DNA of 64,000 nt from contig JAYJMM010000040.1 of NCBI GenBank assembly GCA_037349105.1, positions 558,001 to 622,000 on the forward strand, read 5' to 3'. The translations under genes were made by a program, and so were the position numbers. The notes under the pieces were generated by a model. The model saw only the letters and a program-made list of their open reading frames with translations. It had not been told where the DNA came from and did not search any database. Source of the stretch: Limnomonas spitsbergensis. Lineage: Eukaryota > Chlorophyta > Chlorophyceae > Chlamydomonadales. Numbering within the stretch: position 1 is the stretch's first letter; every line of letters begins with the position of its first letter. Shown here in pieces: positions 52,703-63,709 of the stretch.

Positions 52703-55700
52703 TCACTACACGTTGTGATATCTGGCACCAATCCAGTGTGACAGTTGGCGTAAACCAAACCCCTACCTGCCAACCCATCGGCCCACCACCAAACAACGAG
52801 GTTTGGTGATCTGAGGCAAGTACCCGGTTTGAAAACGCCAACGCGAGGTGAGTTTTTTGAATCTCATCGGTAGGGATCCCGCACTTGATTCATCAAGGCT
52901 CCGTAGGGAACACCCAGGTGTTGCTAAAGAAAAGCCTGGACCCACCAGTTTATCCAGGTAGCTTGGCATTGGGCACAAGATCGGCACATGAAGAGCGTCT
53001 AGACAGTACAGCACTCCCTACACGCCTGAGCCTCAATCCCCGACCTTCAGATCCCAGTGATCGGAAGCACGCTCGATTTTTAACTCCTGTTGCACCTCCC
53101 CGATTTTGCAGGCCGCCCCGAGCGCTCAACCGTGGGCAGCCCGTATCTAACGGACCTGCACATAGCTAAGGCTTAGTCGTCAGTGATAATCGTAATTTGC
53201 AGCTGACCTGTAGATCTGACCCGTCAAGGAGGACTCAGTGTTCAACCCAACTGCACCTGTCATTCACTAAGTATTCCCAGAAAGAGTTTTTTTAGAAACG
53301 GCTGCTTCGTTAAGCAGCCCTGATACGAAAAGCTTCTGCTTTCACCGTGAGCCAGGCTGCCCATTTAAGGCCCTTGAGCATCACCCGCTCCGCCAGCAGT
53401 TGTTAGTGCGAGTTGGCCCTAGCCAGGCGGCCGTAGAGACAACTGACTGAGCAGCACCGTCCCACGGACCAGCCCTAGCCTGGTGGTAGTGGAGATACAT
53501 CATGCATCGCACCCCTGCAGTAAACCCCTACAGCACAACCCTACAGCGCACATCCTGCAGTACACCCCTGCAGCACAACCCTGCAGCGCACCCATGTTGT
53601 ACATCCATGCAGAACAATCCTGCAGCGCAAACCTGCAGTACATCCCTTCAGTACAATCCAGCAGCGCACTTCTGCGGTACACCCCTGTGGTACACACTGC
53701 AGTACAACCCAGTAGTACACCCATGTAACACACAATATACATATCCATGCAGTACACCCCTGCAGCGTATTCCGGCAGTACAGCCGCGCATCACGTACCA
53801 GTTATAGACTGTTGCAGCCATTCCTGCAGTACAGCATCCCAGCAAAACAGCTGAGCAGTGCATTCCCTTTATATGCATCTGCAATCACTCTTGCAGAACA
53901 AGCCCGACAGTATACTCCGGCGCACATCTCTGTGCAACAACCCTATATGGGTAATCCAGTCATCCAGCCATGCATATTGCGAGGGACTGTTGATTGTGCC
54001 ATTCAAAAGCAAGCCCCAGCGAGTGGTGTGTCATAGCATTCCGCTGACATAGCCCGAATGGGCTAGCCGCCAGACGTTTCTTACGGAGCTCCCATCTCAA
54101 GAAGCCCCGCTATTGCGCCCCCCTTTCCCCCTAAACAGTTCCAGAAGCCAGGGCAGCTAACAACAGAGCAAACGCTGGACCGTATTGTACAGAGGTTAGC
54201 CAGTTGGGTATACCCTTTATAGCTTTTTCGACCCGTACAAACCGACAGGCAACCGACAACTGTGCCAAATCGTCGCCACAACCTCACAATAATGTTTAGC
54301 CTCTACAGCGCAGGTGTAATAGTCTGCTGCCAACCCTCGTTACTATTTCAATGGAACAGCGGATGAAAACAGCGAGTCGGCGAGTCAACAAGGCCCTGTC
54401 AGGATGACGATGTCGGCTACCGCTGACAGCTGAGTTTCAAATGTTCACACGTTCACACGTCCTCCGGTGTCGGAACGCGAGGAATGTGAAGTCCACGTCG
54501 TCGTCGAAATCGTGCGTTGCTGTCGACATTGAGGGAAATTTGAATCAGTGTGAAATCTCCCGCCGCACGAGGCGCACAAGGGCCAGCTTTACATCGCAGT
54601 TATCAAGACGTGCTGATCAGGCGCAGCTCTATACCCAGCTCAATACCCAAGCCCTCAGTCACACTGCCAATAATGCGAGCGCGATAAAAAGGCTATGCCT
54701 GCAGACATACCATGTTCTGCTGGGTATTCTTTTGACAAGCTTCAGAAGCGTAAGGCACTCACTGGTCGAATACTTCGACGCATTGCCTGATTTTTTTTCA
54801 CTCTCACAATTAATGAGTTTTCGTGGAAAGAGGTTAGTGAGTAAAACAAAATGGTACTATACTACGGTTGTTGGTGCTGAATTGCCTAGCATGAATACTC
54901 AAGTGCCTGAAACACTGATTGCATTTGCTGGCCCACCATGATGGTGTGCGAGCCACCCCCAACATAGTCCTTGATGGGTAGCAGTTCCTTGTTTAATGCA
55001 TAGTACTAGCTGTTGAGTGGTGCATGCCAGTAGTCGACGAACTTTGACTGTGGCCTCAATAGCCTAAATAGTCTTGTTTTTCTTTGTAAACTGAAAGAAG
55101 ACTAGTAAGACGATTCTGAATGAAGCCAACTCTGCAACGCAAAAGTTCGTAGTTCATACCATGTATGACTCACCAACATAAAGTGCCCCCCCCCTTAATC
55201 CATATTCGTGAATAAAACCGGGGCCTATAACCACCATTACAAGCTGTGATTGCCCCGGTCTATTATTCAAGAGCCCATTTTGATGTACGAATCCTCGCGT
55301 ACGGCAACACAGTAGTTTCAAGAGCCCATTTTGATGTACAAACCGACAGCAACCGACACGTCGTCAACCAGTCATCGCAGGCCAACGCTCGTCACCACAT
55401 GAACCTCGTAGTTATGTCGGTAGTGTATTTAGTTGCTCGCAGCTATCATATCATATCGAGTGGAACAGCGAGAGGAAACCGTGAGTCAGAGAGTGAACAG
55501 CGATGACTGCCAGGGAGCGTGCATGCTGCAACTGACAGCTGGGATTCAAACTGTGTTCACACTCCTCACACTCAGCACTGCCAGCCGATGTTGGTCACTG
55601 CCCGCGACCCGCACGCGTCCCTCTGAGTATGCAATCGCAGCCACACCGCATGTATGTTTTAGACTATACAGCGTTGTGTAATGGGCTGCTCCACAAACTC

Positions 55701-56605
55701 GTATCCCATAACTTGGAACAGTGAGGGAAAACAGCGAGCCAGCGAGTCAGCAACACATCTTCCGGTGTCGGGACGCAAGGAATGTGAAGTCGAAATCGTT
55801 GTCGTCATCGGGCGTTGCTGCTTCCACCCAATTTGAATCAGTATGAAATCTTCTGCCACGCGAAGCGCATAAAGGCCAGCTATTCATCGCAGGAGATCAA
55901 GACGTGCTAATTAAGCGCAACTCAATACCAGGCCCTGAGTCGACGTTGCATAGTCCCCAGTCTAGTGCCCCGCCTCCTCATCCGCCCAGTCCTCCTCCAC
56001 GAAGAACAACTTTGATGCATATGCACGGCCCTCCTTCACAATATTATAATTAATGGTAATTTACGTACCCCTTGTTTTCCTGCCCTGCTCTGCCCTGCCC
56101 ATCTGATTTAATGCCAATTTACCAGCTAATTTGCCTGTCAATTAACTCCCTCTTATTTAAACTGCCAATTTACCTATTAATGTATCGTACCCCTTAATTT
56201 ACATGTTAATTTAACAGGCCTCTTAATTTACCTGCCAATTTACCTGTGAATTACCAGTTCTTAAAAACATGCACTTCAATTATGTGTTGAAAAAAGATTC
56301 ATTTTTTACCTGCCGATGTATTTGCTAAATTTTCACAGTTAAAGCAAAAGCCTGATAAGAACAAAGCTGTTAGGAACCGTGGCTAGGTCTAAAGAGGTCT
56401 ACGATAGTAATTTGTTGTTCGTTGCCATTGTGACATGTTAGTGTTTGACACCATAATCAGTGAACTTTGGCAGTGCCTTCGATGGTTGGATTCTATTTGT
56501 AATCTAAATGAATGAAGCCAACATCTATTTCGCCTCTTTCTCCGTTCATACAAAGTCAGACTCCACAATACAAAGGTCTTCCCCCCTACGCATTAGCCGT
56601 AATAG
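52703..56605. repeat. 3.9-kb higher-order unit, copy 5
   Basis: Starts inside the unit head (TCACTACACG) because of the deletion at 52702 and ends at the next AACCGGGGCTG landmark (56606). It has its own minisatellite length (about 53500-53810) and small indels against copies 2 and 3 (for example CACATGAACC at 55396). Confidence 0.85.
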
Positions 56606-58339
56606 AACCGGGGCTGTAACCACTCACTACACGTTGTGATATCTGGCACCAATCCAGTGTGACAGTTGGCGTAAACCAAACCCCTACCTGCCAACCCATC
56701 GGCCCACCACCAAACAACGAGGTTTGGTGATCTGAGGCAAGTACCCGGTTTGAAAACGCCAACGCGAGGTGAGTTTTTTGAATCTCATCGGTAGGAATCC
56801 CGCACTTGATTCATCAAGGCTCCGTAGGGAACACCCAGGTGTTGCTAAAGAAAAGCCTGGACCCACCAGTTTATCCAGGTAGCTTGGCATTGGGCACAAG
56901 ATCGGCACATGAAGAGCGTCTAGACAGTACAGCACTCCCTACACGCCTGAGCCTCAATCCCCGACCTTCAGATCCCAGTGATCGGAAGCACGCTCGATTT
57001 TTAACTCATGCTGCACCTCCCCAATTTTTCAGGCCGCCCCAAGCACTCAACCGTGGGCAGCCCGTAACTAGAGGACCTGCACATAGCTCAGGCTTAGTCG
57101 TGAGTGATAATCGTAATTTGCAGCTGACCTGTAGATCTGACCCGTCAAGGAGGACTCAGTGTTCAACCCAACTGCACCTGTCATTCACTAAGTATTCCCA
57201 GAAAGAGTTTTTTTTCGAAACGGCTGCTTCGCTAAGCAGCCCTGATACAAAAAGCTTCTGCTTTCACCGTGAGCCAGGCTGCCCATTTAAGGCCCTTGAG
57301 CATCACCCGCTCCGCCAGCAGTTCTTAGTGCGGGTTGGCCCTAGCCAGGCGGCCATAGAGACAACTGACTGAGCAGCACCGTCCCACGGACCAGCCCTAG
57401 CCTGGTGGTAGTGGAGATACATCATGCATCGCAACCCTGCAGTACACCCCTGCAGCACAACCCTACAGCGCACATCCTGCAGTACACCCCTGCAGCACAA
57501 CCCTACAGCGCACATCCTGCAGTACACCCCTGCAGCACAACCCTACAGCGCACATCCTGCAGTACACCCCTGCAGCTTAACCCTGCAGCGCACCCCTGTT
57601 GTACATCCATGCAGAAGAATCCTACAGCGCACTCCTGCAGTACACCCATGCAGTACAACCCTACAGCGCACTCCTGCAGTACACCCCTGCAGCTTAACCT
57701 TGCAGCGCACCCCTGTTGTACACCCATGCAGAACAATCCTGCAGCGCAAACCTGCAGTACATCCCTTCAGTATAATCCAGCAGCGCACTTCTGCGGTACA
57801 CCCCTGTGGTACACCCTGCAGTACAACCCAGCAGTACACCCATGTAACACACAATATACACATCCCTGCAGTACACCCCTGCAGCGTATTCCGGCAGTAC
57901 AGCCGCACAGCACGTACCAGCTATAGACTGTTGCAGCCATTCCTGCAGTACAGCATCCCAGCAGAACAGCTGAGCAGTGCATTCCCTTTATATGCATCTG
58001 CAATCACTCTGGCAGAAAGAGCCCGGCAGTATACTCCGGCGAACATCTCTGTGCAACAGCCCTATATGGGTAATCCAGTCATCCAGGCCTGCATATTGCG
58101 AGGGACTGTTGATTGTGCCATTCAAAAGCAAGCCCCACCTAGTGGTGTGTCATAGCATTCCGCTGACACAGCCCGAATGGGCTAGCCGCCAGACGTTTCT
58201 TACGGAGCTCCCATCTCAGGAAGCCCCGCTATTGCGCCCCCCTTTCCCCCTAAACAGGCCCAGAAGCCAGGGCAGCTAACATTAGAGCAAACGCTGTCGG
58301 TACCGTATTGTACAGAGGTTAGCCAGTTGTATATACCCT
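56606..58339. repeat. 3.9-kb higher-order unit, copy 6 (truncated)
   Basis: Follows the unit to TTAGCCAGTTG-TATACCCT (58339), where similarity to the other copies ends. The minisatellite is expanded here (about 57424-57925). It is the right end of the array; beyond it lies sequence leading into element C. Confidence 0.85.
57424..57925. repeat. Expanded CTGCAGTACACCC minisatellite, copy 6
   Basis: The 40-bp composite (CTGCAGTACACCCC-TGCAGCACAACC-CTACAGCGCACATC) is repeated almost exactly at 57437, 57477 and 57517, followed by more diverged words. It is the longest tract among the six array units. Open frames across it (up to 243 codons on the plus strand) follow from the repeat and are not taken as genes. 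Confidence 0.85.
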
Positions 58340-58672
58340 GTCCAGACTTTGGCTGAGTGGGTGGTTCTACTGTCGTAAGCTCATATAGGCCCAATAGGCC
58401 CTTCAGAGTTAGTCAAGTCCCCCACCCCAGCAGTTCCATAGAAAACAGCACAGCTCCATCGGCATGACTGAACGGGTGTACCCGAAATTGGACCCCGATC
58501 GACACCGACACACGGAAGCCACACGCTTCAGCCTACGGCTGCGCAATCAAACCGTGGTCAAATCAGCAAGTGAGGGTAGCCTGCAATCAGCTTCGTAAAA
58601 GCAGGGCGGAATGCGCCCAGTGGCAATTACAGAGGCCGTCCAGTCCATCAACTGGCTGGACAATAGGATAAC
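58340..58672. other. Unassigned sequence between the 3.9-kb array and element C
   Basis: No similarity to the array or to the LTR units was noticed and no ORF is supported. It may be the leader of element C or unrelated flank. Confidence 0.4.
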
Positions 58673-59127
58673 ATGTTTCAAATCGGGGGCAGGCAAGTTA
58701 GCCCTACGCACCGCCCGGAGAGAAACGGTAGAAGCAGTAGCCCTGTCCGCCCCGGGCTTACAGCCAGGGTGCCCCAATCTTCGATGATCCCCAGCGCAGC
58801 TGTAGAATTTGCAGCAAACTATGCCAGCCAGGACAGGCCTTACTATACCAAACCGTCTTTCCCAAAAAGCCTGGATATGTCACCAGCCACAGCCGGTGGA
58901 GCCCCGCCCCGCGCAACGCAAACCCCACCATGCTTAGGTGACCCTTTGGGGGCGTCCCCAGACAAAGTGCCAGTAGTCACTAGCAGTGGCCACCCGCCCA
59001 GCATAGCATTCTGGGTAGCACCAGCAGAAGAGCAGGGTGGAGCACTAGGAACAGCACAGGTCAAACAAGAATCAGCACCCTTGGCAGTCAAGGCAGAGAC
59101 AGCATGGCCCAGTGTCACCCCTAAATA
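58673..59127 (+). pseudogene. ORF1-like N-terminal fragment of element C
   Basis: A 151-codon open stretch (ATG 58673, TAA at 59125-59127), Pro/Ser/Ala rich, ending in VKQESAPLAVKAETAWPSV. Element A ORF1 has a similar Lys-Glu rich pattern (RIKTEEDG; VKHEEAEP), so this is probably its counterpart. No domain. Confidence 0.4.
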
Positions 59128-59215
59128 AAAGCCAGCGAGCAGCCTGAGCCAGGCGCAGCCAGCCACTTTAGCCGAATGGGCCGCCATCCCGCCAGCCTCG
59201 TCAAAGGCACCCCTA

Positions 59216-59602
59216 GTGATGACACAGCACCAGGTCCCTTTTGGGTTCTCAGCAGGACCAATAGTGCCGCCCCCAGCAAACAGCTGGAGCCAGCCCGTCT
59301 TCAACCAGGCAGGGCAGCACACAATCAAAGGCCTAGCAACAATAGAGCGCCCCGCGGGTACACAAGCCGCAGTAGTAGCCCATCTAGCGAGCTACAGGGC
59401 ACCTGCCAGCGGCCGGCCACCCAGACCACACCAACAATCAGGCTCCAGAGAGCCGCTGATGCCGCCCGGGCTTGCCGCAAGCACAGCACCAGAATCCACG
59501 GTGTACGCCACGCCATTATCTCAGTTCCCAGCCAGCCAGGCGGGTTGCCCGTCGGGCTCCCCAGCCAACCAGCTACCCCCACAGCCCCTAGTCGAGGGCT
59601 GA
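59216..59602 (+). pseudogene. ORF1-like fragment of element C with STVYATPLSQFP motif
   Basis: A 128-codon frame. The motif ESTVYATPLSQFPAS near the end corresponds to GSTVFGTPLSSFPPS of element A ORF1. An overlapping frame (59176-59715) is the alternative; the shared motif favours this one. Frameshifts separate it from the gag part. Confidence 0.5.
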
Positions 59603-59633
59603 AAGGATGGGGGCGGCAGAAGGAGCAGGCTAG

Positions 59634-60584
59634 GTGGCGCCATCAGGGTACCAGTGGAGGACCCAGAAGCAGGCCCACGCGAGCCAGCCGCCCCAGCAGC
59701 CCAGCCACAGGCTAGCGAAGCATTTCAATAGCCCCAAATCCACCCCCCAACAGCAACCGTCTGAGGCCGGCGGGAACTCCCGCAGACAGCACAGCAGGCA
59801 GCCGGCCGCGGAACAGTTACGTTGCAGGGACACCCAAGAAAGGGAGACCCACTCGCGGCATCAAGGCAGCCGCCACCGCAGCCACCGACATCACGGACAG
59901 CCCGAGCCATCTGGAGCAACAGGGGGCGGACCCCCTACAAGCTCCACCTCAAGCTCCAGTTCAGATGCGTCGGGCTTGGGTAGTTCAGATGAATCAGACC
60001 CAGAGGGAGACCGTCGCTGCCGCCACAGAGCTCGCCGGGACAGGCGCCAGCGAGGGGCCAGAGAAGACATCACCCTCCAGCTCCAGCAACAGATGGTTAA
60101 TTCCCTTTTTGCCCCAAGGACTAATAAAATCCCCAATGTCAGTGGTAACATTGCCAAACTGGACACCTTCAAGCCCGGGGCTGTTATGGTGCAGGCGTAC
60201 TGCGAAGCAGCCGGGCAATGGGGATCCCTTAACAAGCAGGCCCTATCAGATGATCCCCTAGCCCTAGCCATACAGGCCGGAGCAATTTTGGGATCATGTC
60301 CGGCACCTACAGCCATGCACCTCCTCATCACCTCCATCCCCAAACTGTGGACCGCAAAGCCCCTCAGTGTAGACCCGTTAGTGGACGCCATCGCGGCGGC
60401 ACCCGCTAGAGGAGACCATGTGATTGTACAAGCCGTAGCAGCCCGCGCAGCATGGGCACCCCCTGACGATGGGGTGCCCCCAGTCCAGCCCAGATCCCTA
60501 CTCACACTTTGGTTATTACATGTGCGGGCCGAACAGGGGACCCCTGCAGCAGATGAGCGAGGGAACTCAGTAAGCTCCGCATAG
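59634..60584 (+). pseudogene. gag region of element C
   Basis: 316 codons. After an Arg/His/Ser-rich start comes REDITLQLQQQMVNSLFAP, then DTFKPGAVMVQAYCEAAGQW and PRSLLTLWLLHVRAEQG, all with clear counterparts in element A ORF2 (LQLQQQMVLQL; DMSHPGAVAARKYCQACGYW; ASLLTLWIRVVQEE). The frame breaks near 60565 and gag continues in another phase. Confidence 0.7.
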
Positions 60585-60915
60585 CAACCAAGTCAGCCCT
60601 CGATCCAGACGTCCCAGCAAACGAGTCCGTCACCACCTTTGCCCACAGGGTTCTAAAAACAGCGGAATTGTTACACATTTCCCGCGACGCCAAGGACCAC
60701 TTAGGCCGCATGCACTCCATTGCCAACCTGTTCATCTCGGGTCTGTCCGATGGGCTAGCCCGCCGCTTGGACCCATAGTCAGGGCCAGACTTCGATGAGG
60801 AAGAGACCGTGGCCCCGCTTGATTGGGCTGCCCCCTTCGACAGCCCCCTTTGGGAGACTGACCACCAACTGGGGTCAGACAACCTACTCCAAGATGAGAA
60901 TTTGTTTACCCCATA
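60566..60915 (+). pseudogene. gag region of element C, continuation after frameshift
   Basis: Reads LSKLRIATKSALDPDV, FAHRVLKTAELLHISRDA and SIANLFISGLSDGLARRLDP, matching element A ORF2 (ITNLRLGVKTTLDPDV; FAHRVLTTAELLQISRDA). Then TAG 60776-60778 and, in the same phase, SGPDFDEEETVAPLDWAAPF up to about 60915. The stop is an in-frame UAG, but the copy is decayed. Confidence 0.65.
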
Positions 60916-61256
60916 ACCTAACAGTAACAGTACTAGGAATCCGGCATCCTGCCCCTGCCTCACCTGAGTCGGGGCACCCCGATGGTTCATGACGGTTTAT
61001 GTTCCTAGTTTGTTTCCCCTGACTATTGTGTCCAGTCGCCATCCTGATCTGACCATAGATCTGCTAGTCGCTGTGACCATGGATCAGCTTGATCCACCCC
61101 CTTTGTTCCCACTGCCCACAACGGTACTGGCTATTTCGGGGTCCATCCAACCACACCATCTTCTCCTAGCAGCACTGGTGGAGAAGGCTCCGCCGAGACG
61201 TCACGGCAACGGTCAGAGCTTGTCAGGGTAGCACATGGTTTGCCTGTCCCCCCCCG
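60916..61256 (+). other. Element C, region at or near the internal deletion
   Basis: No recognisable protease, RT or integrase. A weak 80-codon frame (60989-61231) matches nothing I recognise. The junction between gag and the PHD end lies here. Confidence 0.4.
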
Positions 61257-61748
61257 ATGTCATCCGTCCCAGAGGGGGACTGGGCATGCCCACGATGCAA
61301 CCAAGGGGACGCCCTACAGGAAGAGGCTCCCGCATTGAAGGTCCCTTGCAGTAGCCGTGTCGGGAGTCCGTGCCCAGGCGAGCGGAAGGCTGTGAGGGCT
61401 GGGAGCGGTCCATGTCCCATGGATCGCCCAGGCCAAGATGTCCAAGACAAGAAGAACCCTAGCAGTAGCCGTACCGGGCGACCTAGCCAAGGCGAACGGG
61501 AGGCTGCAAGGGTTGGGGGCGGCCCGGGTCTCATGGACCGCCCAGAACTAGAGGTAGTTGCCACGCACCCCACCACTAGGCTGCCAGAGCGGGGCATCGC
61601 AAGACCGCTCGCCAACGGGGCGTACGAGATCACGTACGTCTCGGGGCGGGCCGAGACTAATGTATTGGCACGAGCAGTTTTGAAGAGAGCCAGGCTTGCC
61701 GCAGAGATGTTAGGTCAGGACAGCCGCCCGCCTGGTGAAGCTCAGTAG
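61257..61748 (+). pseudogene. PHD-finger end and C-terminal tail of element C
   Basis: Starts inside the last part of a PHD finger (VPEGDWACPRCN, compare VPEGEWLCPHCT in element A). A linker with two similar blocks (SSRVGSPCPGERKAVRAGSG and SSRTGRPSQGEREAARVGGG) follows, then the tail MDRPELEVVATHPTTRLPER and GIARPLANGAYEITYVSGR. The tail is well conserved with element A, which implies a function beyond the PHD finger. The first six zinc ligands are missing. Confidence 0.75.
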
Positions 61749-62473
61749 CCCGGCCAGCCAATGCATTTTAGATGTGTTCCCAATCAGCAGCATTCCCATG
61801 CAGAACAGAGTTTATCCTTGCCCCGTAGTGGAGGTTGTGCTTTGGCACCACCCATGTCGCCGGAGGCACCAGCAGTTCAGGACATATCAGTCAGTAACTT
61901 TGTATTCCAGTCGTAGCCCAGTACTTGGGGAGAGGAGAGCCCCCCCAGGGCACCGTTGAACCTACTATATGTTGTGCACGGGTCAGGGTGCAGTCACCCG
62001 CCCATGGCACACACCCCTTATATCCGAGTCACGGTGCTTACATGTCCCAGGCAGATTTATTTTAAGACAAGCCCTTTCTCCGCCATCGTTTTCCCCTCGG
62101 GGTTTTTCACGCATCCGGATTCCAGACTTAGTCAGTTGTATATATTTCTCAATTGTACCAGGGGTGTCTAGGGACTCCTTTCGGGCCCTGAATGGCCAGG
62201 CCTAAGATCCCGCCCCCATCTCCTAGCGTTCCTTTCGGCCATAACGCCTCAGTTCTCAGATTCAGGTCTCTAGGTTGTGTCTCGTCCTCTCCTGTCCGGG
62301 TCAATGGACGGTTGTCGACTTTCAAGCCGCCTTAGGAGTTTTCCTGGTCCATGTTCTCCTTTGACAGGCAGGCCCAAGGGCTCCCTCACATTATTACTTA
62401 TTATAGCCGTTCGAAAATTTTATTTCGTCTAGTCATTGTGTACATATGTTAGGGCCCCTTTACCCCTTTCCTT
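61749..62473. other. 3' non-coding region of element C or flank
   Basis: About 0.7 kb, T-rich, without a supported ORF. No polypurine tract or LTR recognised. Confidence 0.4.
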
Positions 62474-62781
62474 CCGCCACTGTCGCCAGCAATTCCCCTC
62501 TCCACCTTTCCCCGGCCACTGTGGCCAGCAATTCCCTCCTCCACCTTTCCCCCCGCCACTGTCGCCAGCAATTCCCCCCTCCACTTTTCTCCCGCCACTG
62601 TCGCCAGCAATTCCCCCCTCCACCTTTCCCCCCGCCACTGTCGCCAGCAATTCCCCCCTCCCCCTTTCCCCGGCCACTATCGCCAGCAATTCCCCCCTCC
62701 ACTTTTCTCCCGCCACTGCCGCCAGCAATTTCCCCCTCCACCTTTCCCCGGCCACTGTGGCCAGCAATTCCCCCGTCCACC
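62474..62781. repeat. ~40-bp minisatellite, about eight copies
   Basis: Units of the type CCGCCACTGTCGCCAGCAAT-TCCCCCCTCCACCTTTCCCC, alternating between two end variants (TTTCCCCGG and TTTTCTCC). Strongly purine/pyrimidine skewed. It keeps frames open on both strands, so nearby ORFs are not taken as genes. Confidence 0.9.
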
Positions 62782-63481
62782 AAGTTTTGTACCGATAGCC
62801 TGAGGCGGCAGCATTGCTTCCAAAAAATAGTATCCATTTCGGTCGAAGGGGATGCCGGTGCATCTTGTGCCACACCATGTTGTGTGCATACCCGCGGGCG
62901 GAGGCAAAAAAAGGCGAACCCGAGCAGGGAAGGGCCGGGGGTAGCCAAGTAGCCGTTTTTTTGCCGGGAAGGGTATTATTATTGGCTGGCCCAGAGCGGC
63001 TGGGGGTCTAAAAGTGGCCGCGGCGGTGTGGACAGATTTTTTGTCCATTTTACTTTGTACATTTTCCCAAAATTCGATATTAACCAATTCGTTCTCTCTA
63101 ACTATTAGCACTCGTTTGTGTTCAGGATGTTATAGAGTAGGTAGCGTTTTCATGATGGATTAGGCAAAGCATCCTCATCAGAATTATAAGCGATTCATCC
63201 CGTGGGGGAACATCGGCAGGTGACAGCTGTCTCAGCCAGCTCTGGCTCCCCATCACCATCGTCCACCTCAATGTCGCAGGCCTAATCCATGCCAAGCAGC
63301 CGGGCAGTGATATATGGAGCGGTCACTTGGCGGAACCTCGTGGGTGCCTCAGTGTTATTTTTGTGACGGCTGGGCATGCGCCCATGCATTGCACATTAAG
63401 GGTGATATGACGAAGCGAGTACCAGGGGCGGCATAATTGAAAGGATTGCTTGTGATCCCATGCACCTAAAGCTTCCAAATT
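62782..63481. other. Unassigned non-coding sequence
   Basis: No ORF supported. GGAGGCAAAAAAAGGCGAACCC at about 62899-62920 resembles GGCGGCAAAAAAAGGCTACCC at about 63820-63840, perhaps repeated ends of a small element. Confidence 0.35.
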
Positions 63482-63709
63482 GTGCAGACATTCATAAATG
63501 AACCGGGGCGTTTCTATGCACTGGATTTTGTGGGAGGTTTCAGCTCAAATGCTAGCCAGCTGGAGGCCAGTTATTTCTTCGTCTTCATAGGCCTTGTGGT
63601 GCCCGCCCAGCAACATGTCAATGACGTTACACCACTGGGCCATGATGCAAAGCTCGGCCCGCCCAGCAACATGTCAATCGTAGTATATCGTTTGCGCAAA
63701 CTGAGATGA
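63482..63709 (+). pseudogene. Possible fragment of a retroviral-type integrase core
   Basis: The frame reads FINEPGRFYALDFVGGFSSN and ASYFFVFIGLVV, which resembles the start of an integrase core (x-DFVGPF...YxxVxID). If so, the Asp of LDFVGG would be the first catalytic residue, and Gly replaces the usual Asp after FVFI. Only about 40 residues match, so the call is weak. Confidence 0.3.
63601..63678. repeat. 22-bp direct repeat
   Basis: GCCCGCCCAGCAACATGTCA plus AT occurs at 63601-63622 and again at 63657-63678, 56 bp apart, inside or right after the possible integrase fragment. It is a local duplication of unknown origin. Confidence 0.85.

Larger units (their letters stand above)
58673..61748 (+). 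mobile_element. Element C: deleted relative of element A (gag and PHD tail only)
   Basis: Plus-strand fragments match element A in order: ORF1-type N-terminus, gag region, then, after a large deletion, the PHD-finger end and C-terminal tail. Protease, ORF3 region, RT and integrase are absent. No LTRs related to the 862-bp unit were found. Similarity to A is at protein level only, so this is a separate family or an old copy. Confidence 0.7.

Noticed and set aside
57424..58155. Open frame of 243 codons over the CTGCAGTACACCC tract, and others on the opposite strand
   Set aside because: The repeat words lack stop codons in several phases, so long frames arise on both strands by chance. The period (13/40 bp) is not codon-based.
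62429..62952. Overlapping 120-168-codon frames on both strands
   Set aside because: They are produced by the 40-bp minisatellite; the peptides are low complexity and appear in every phase.
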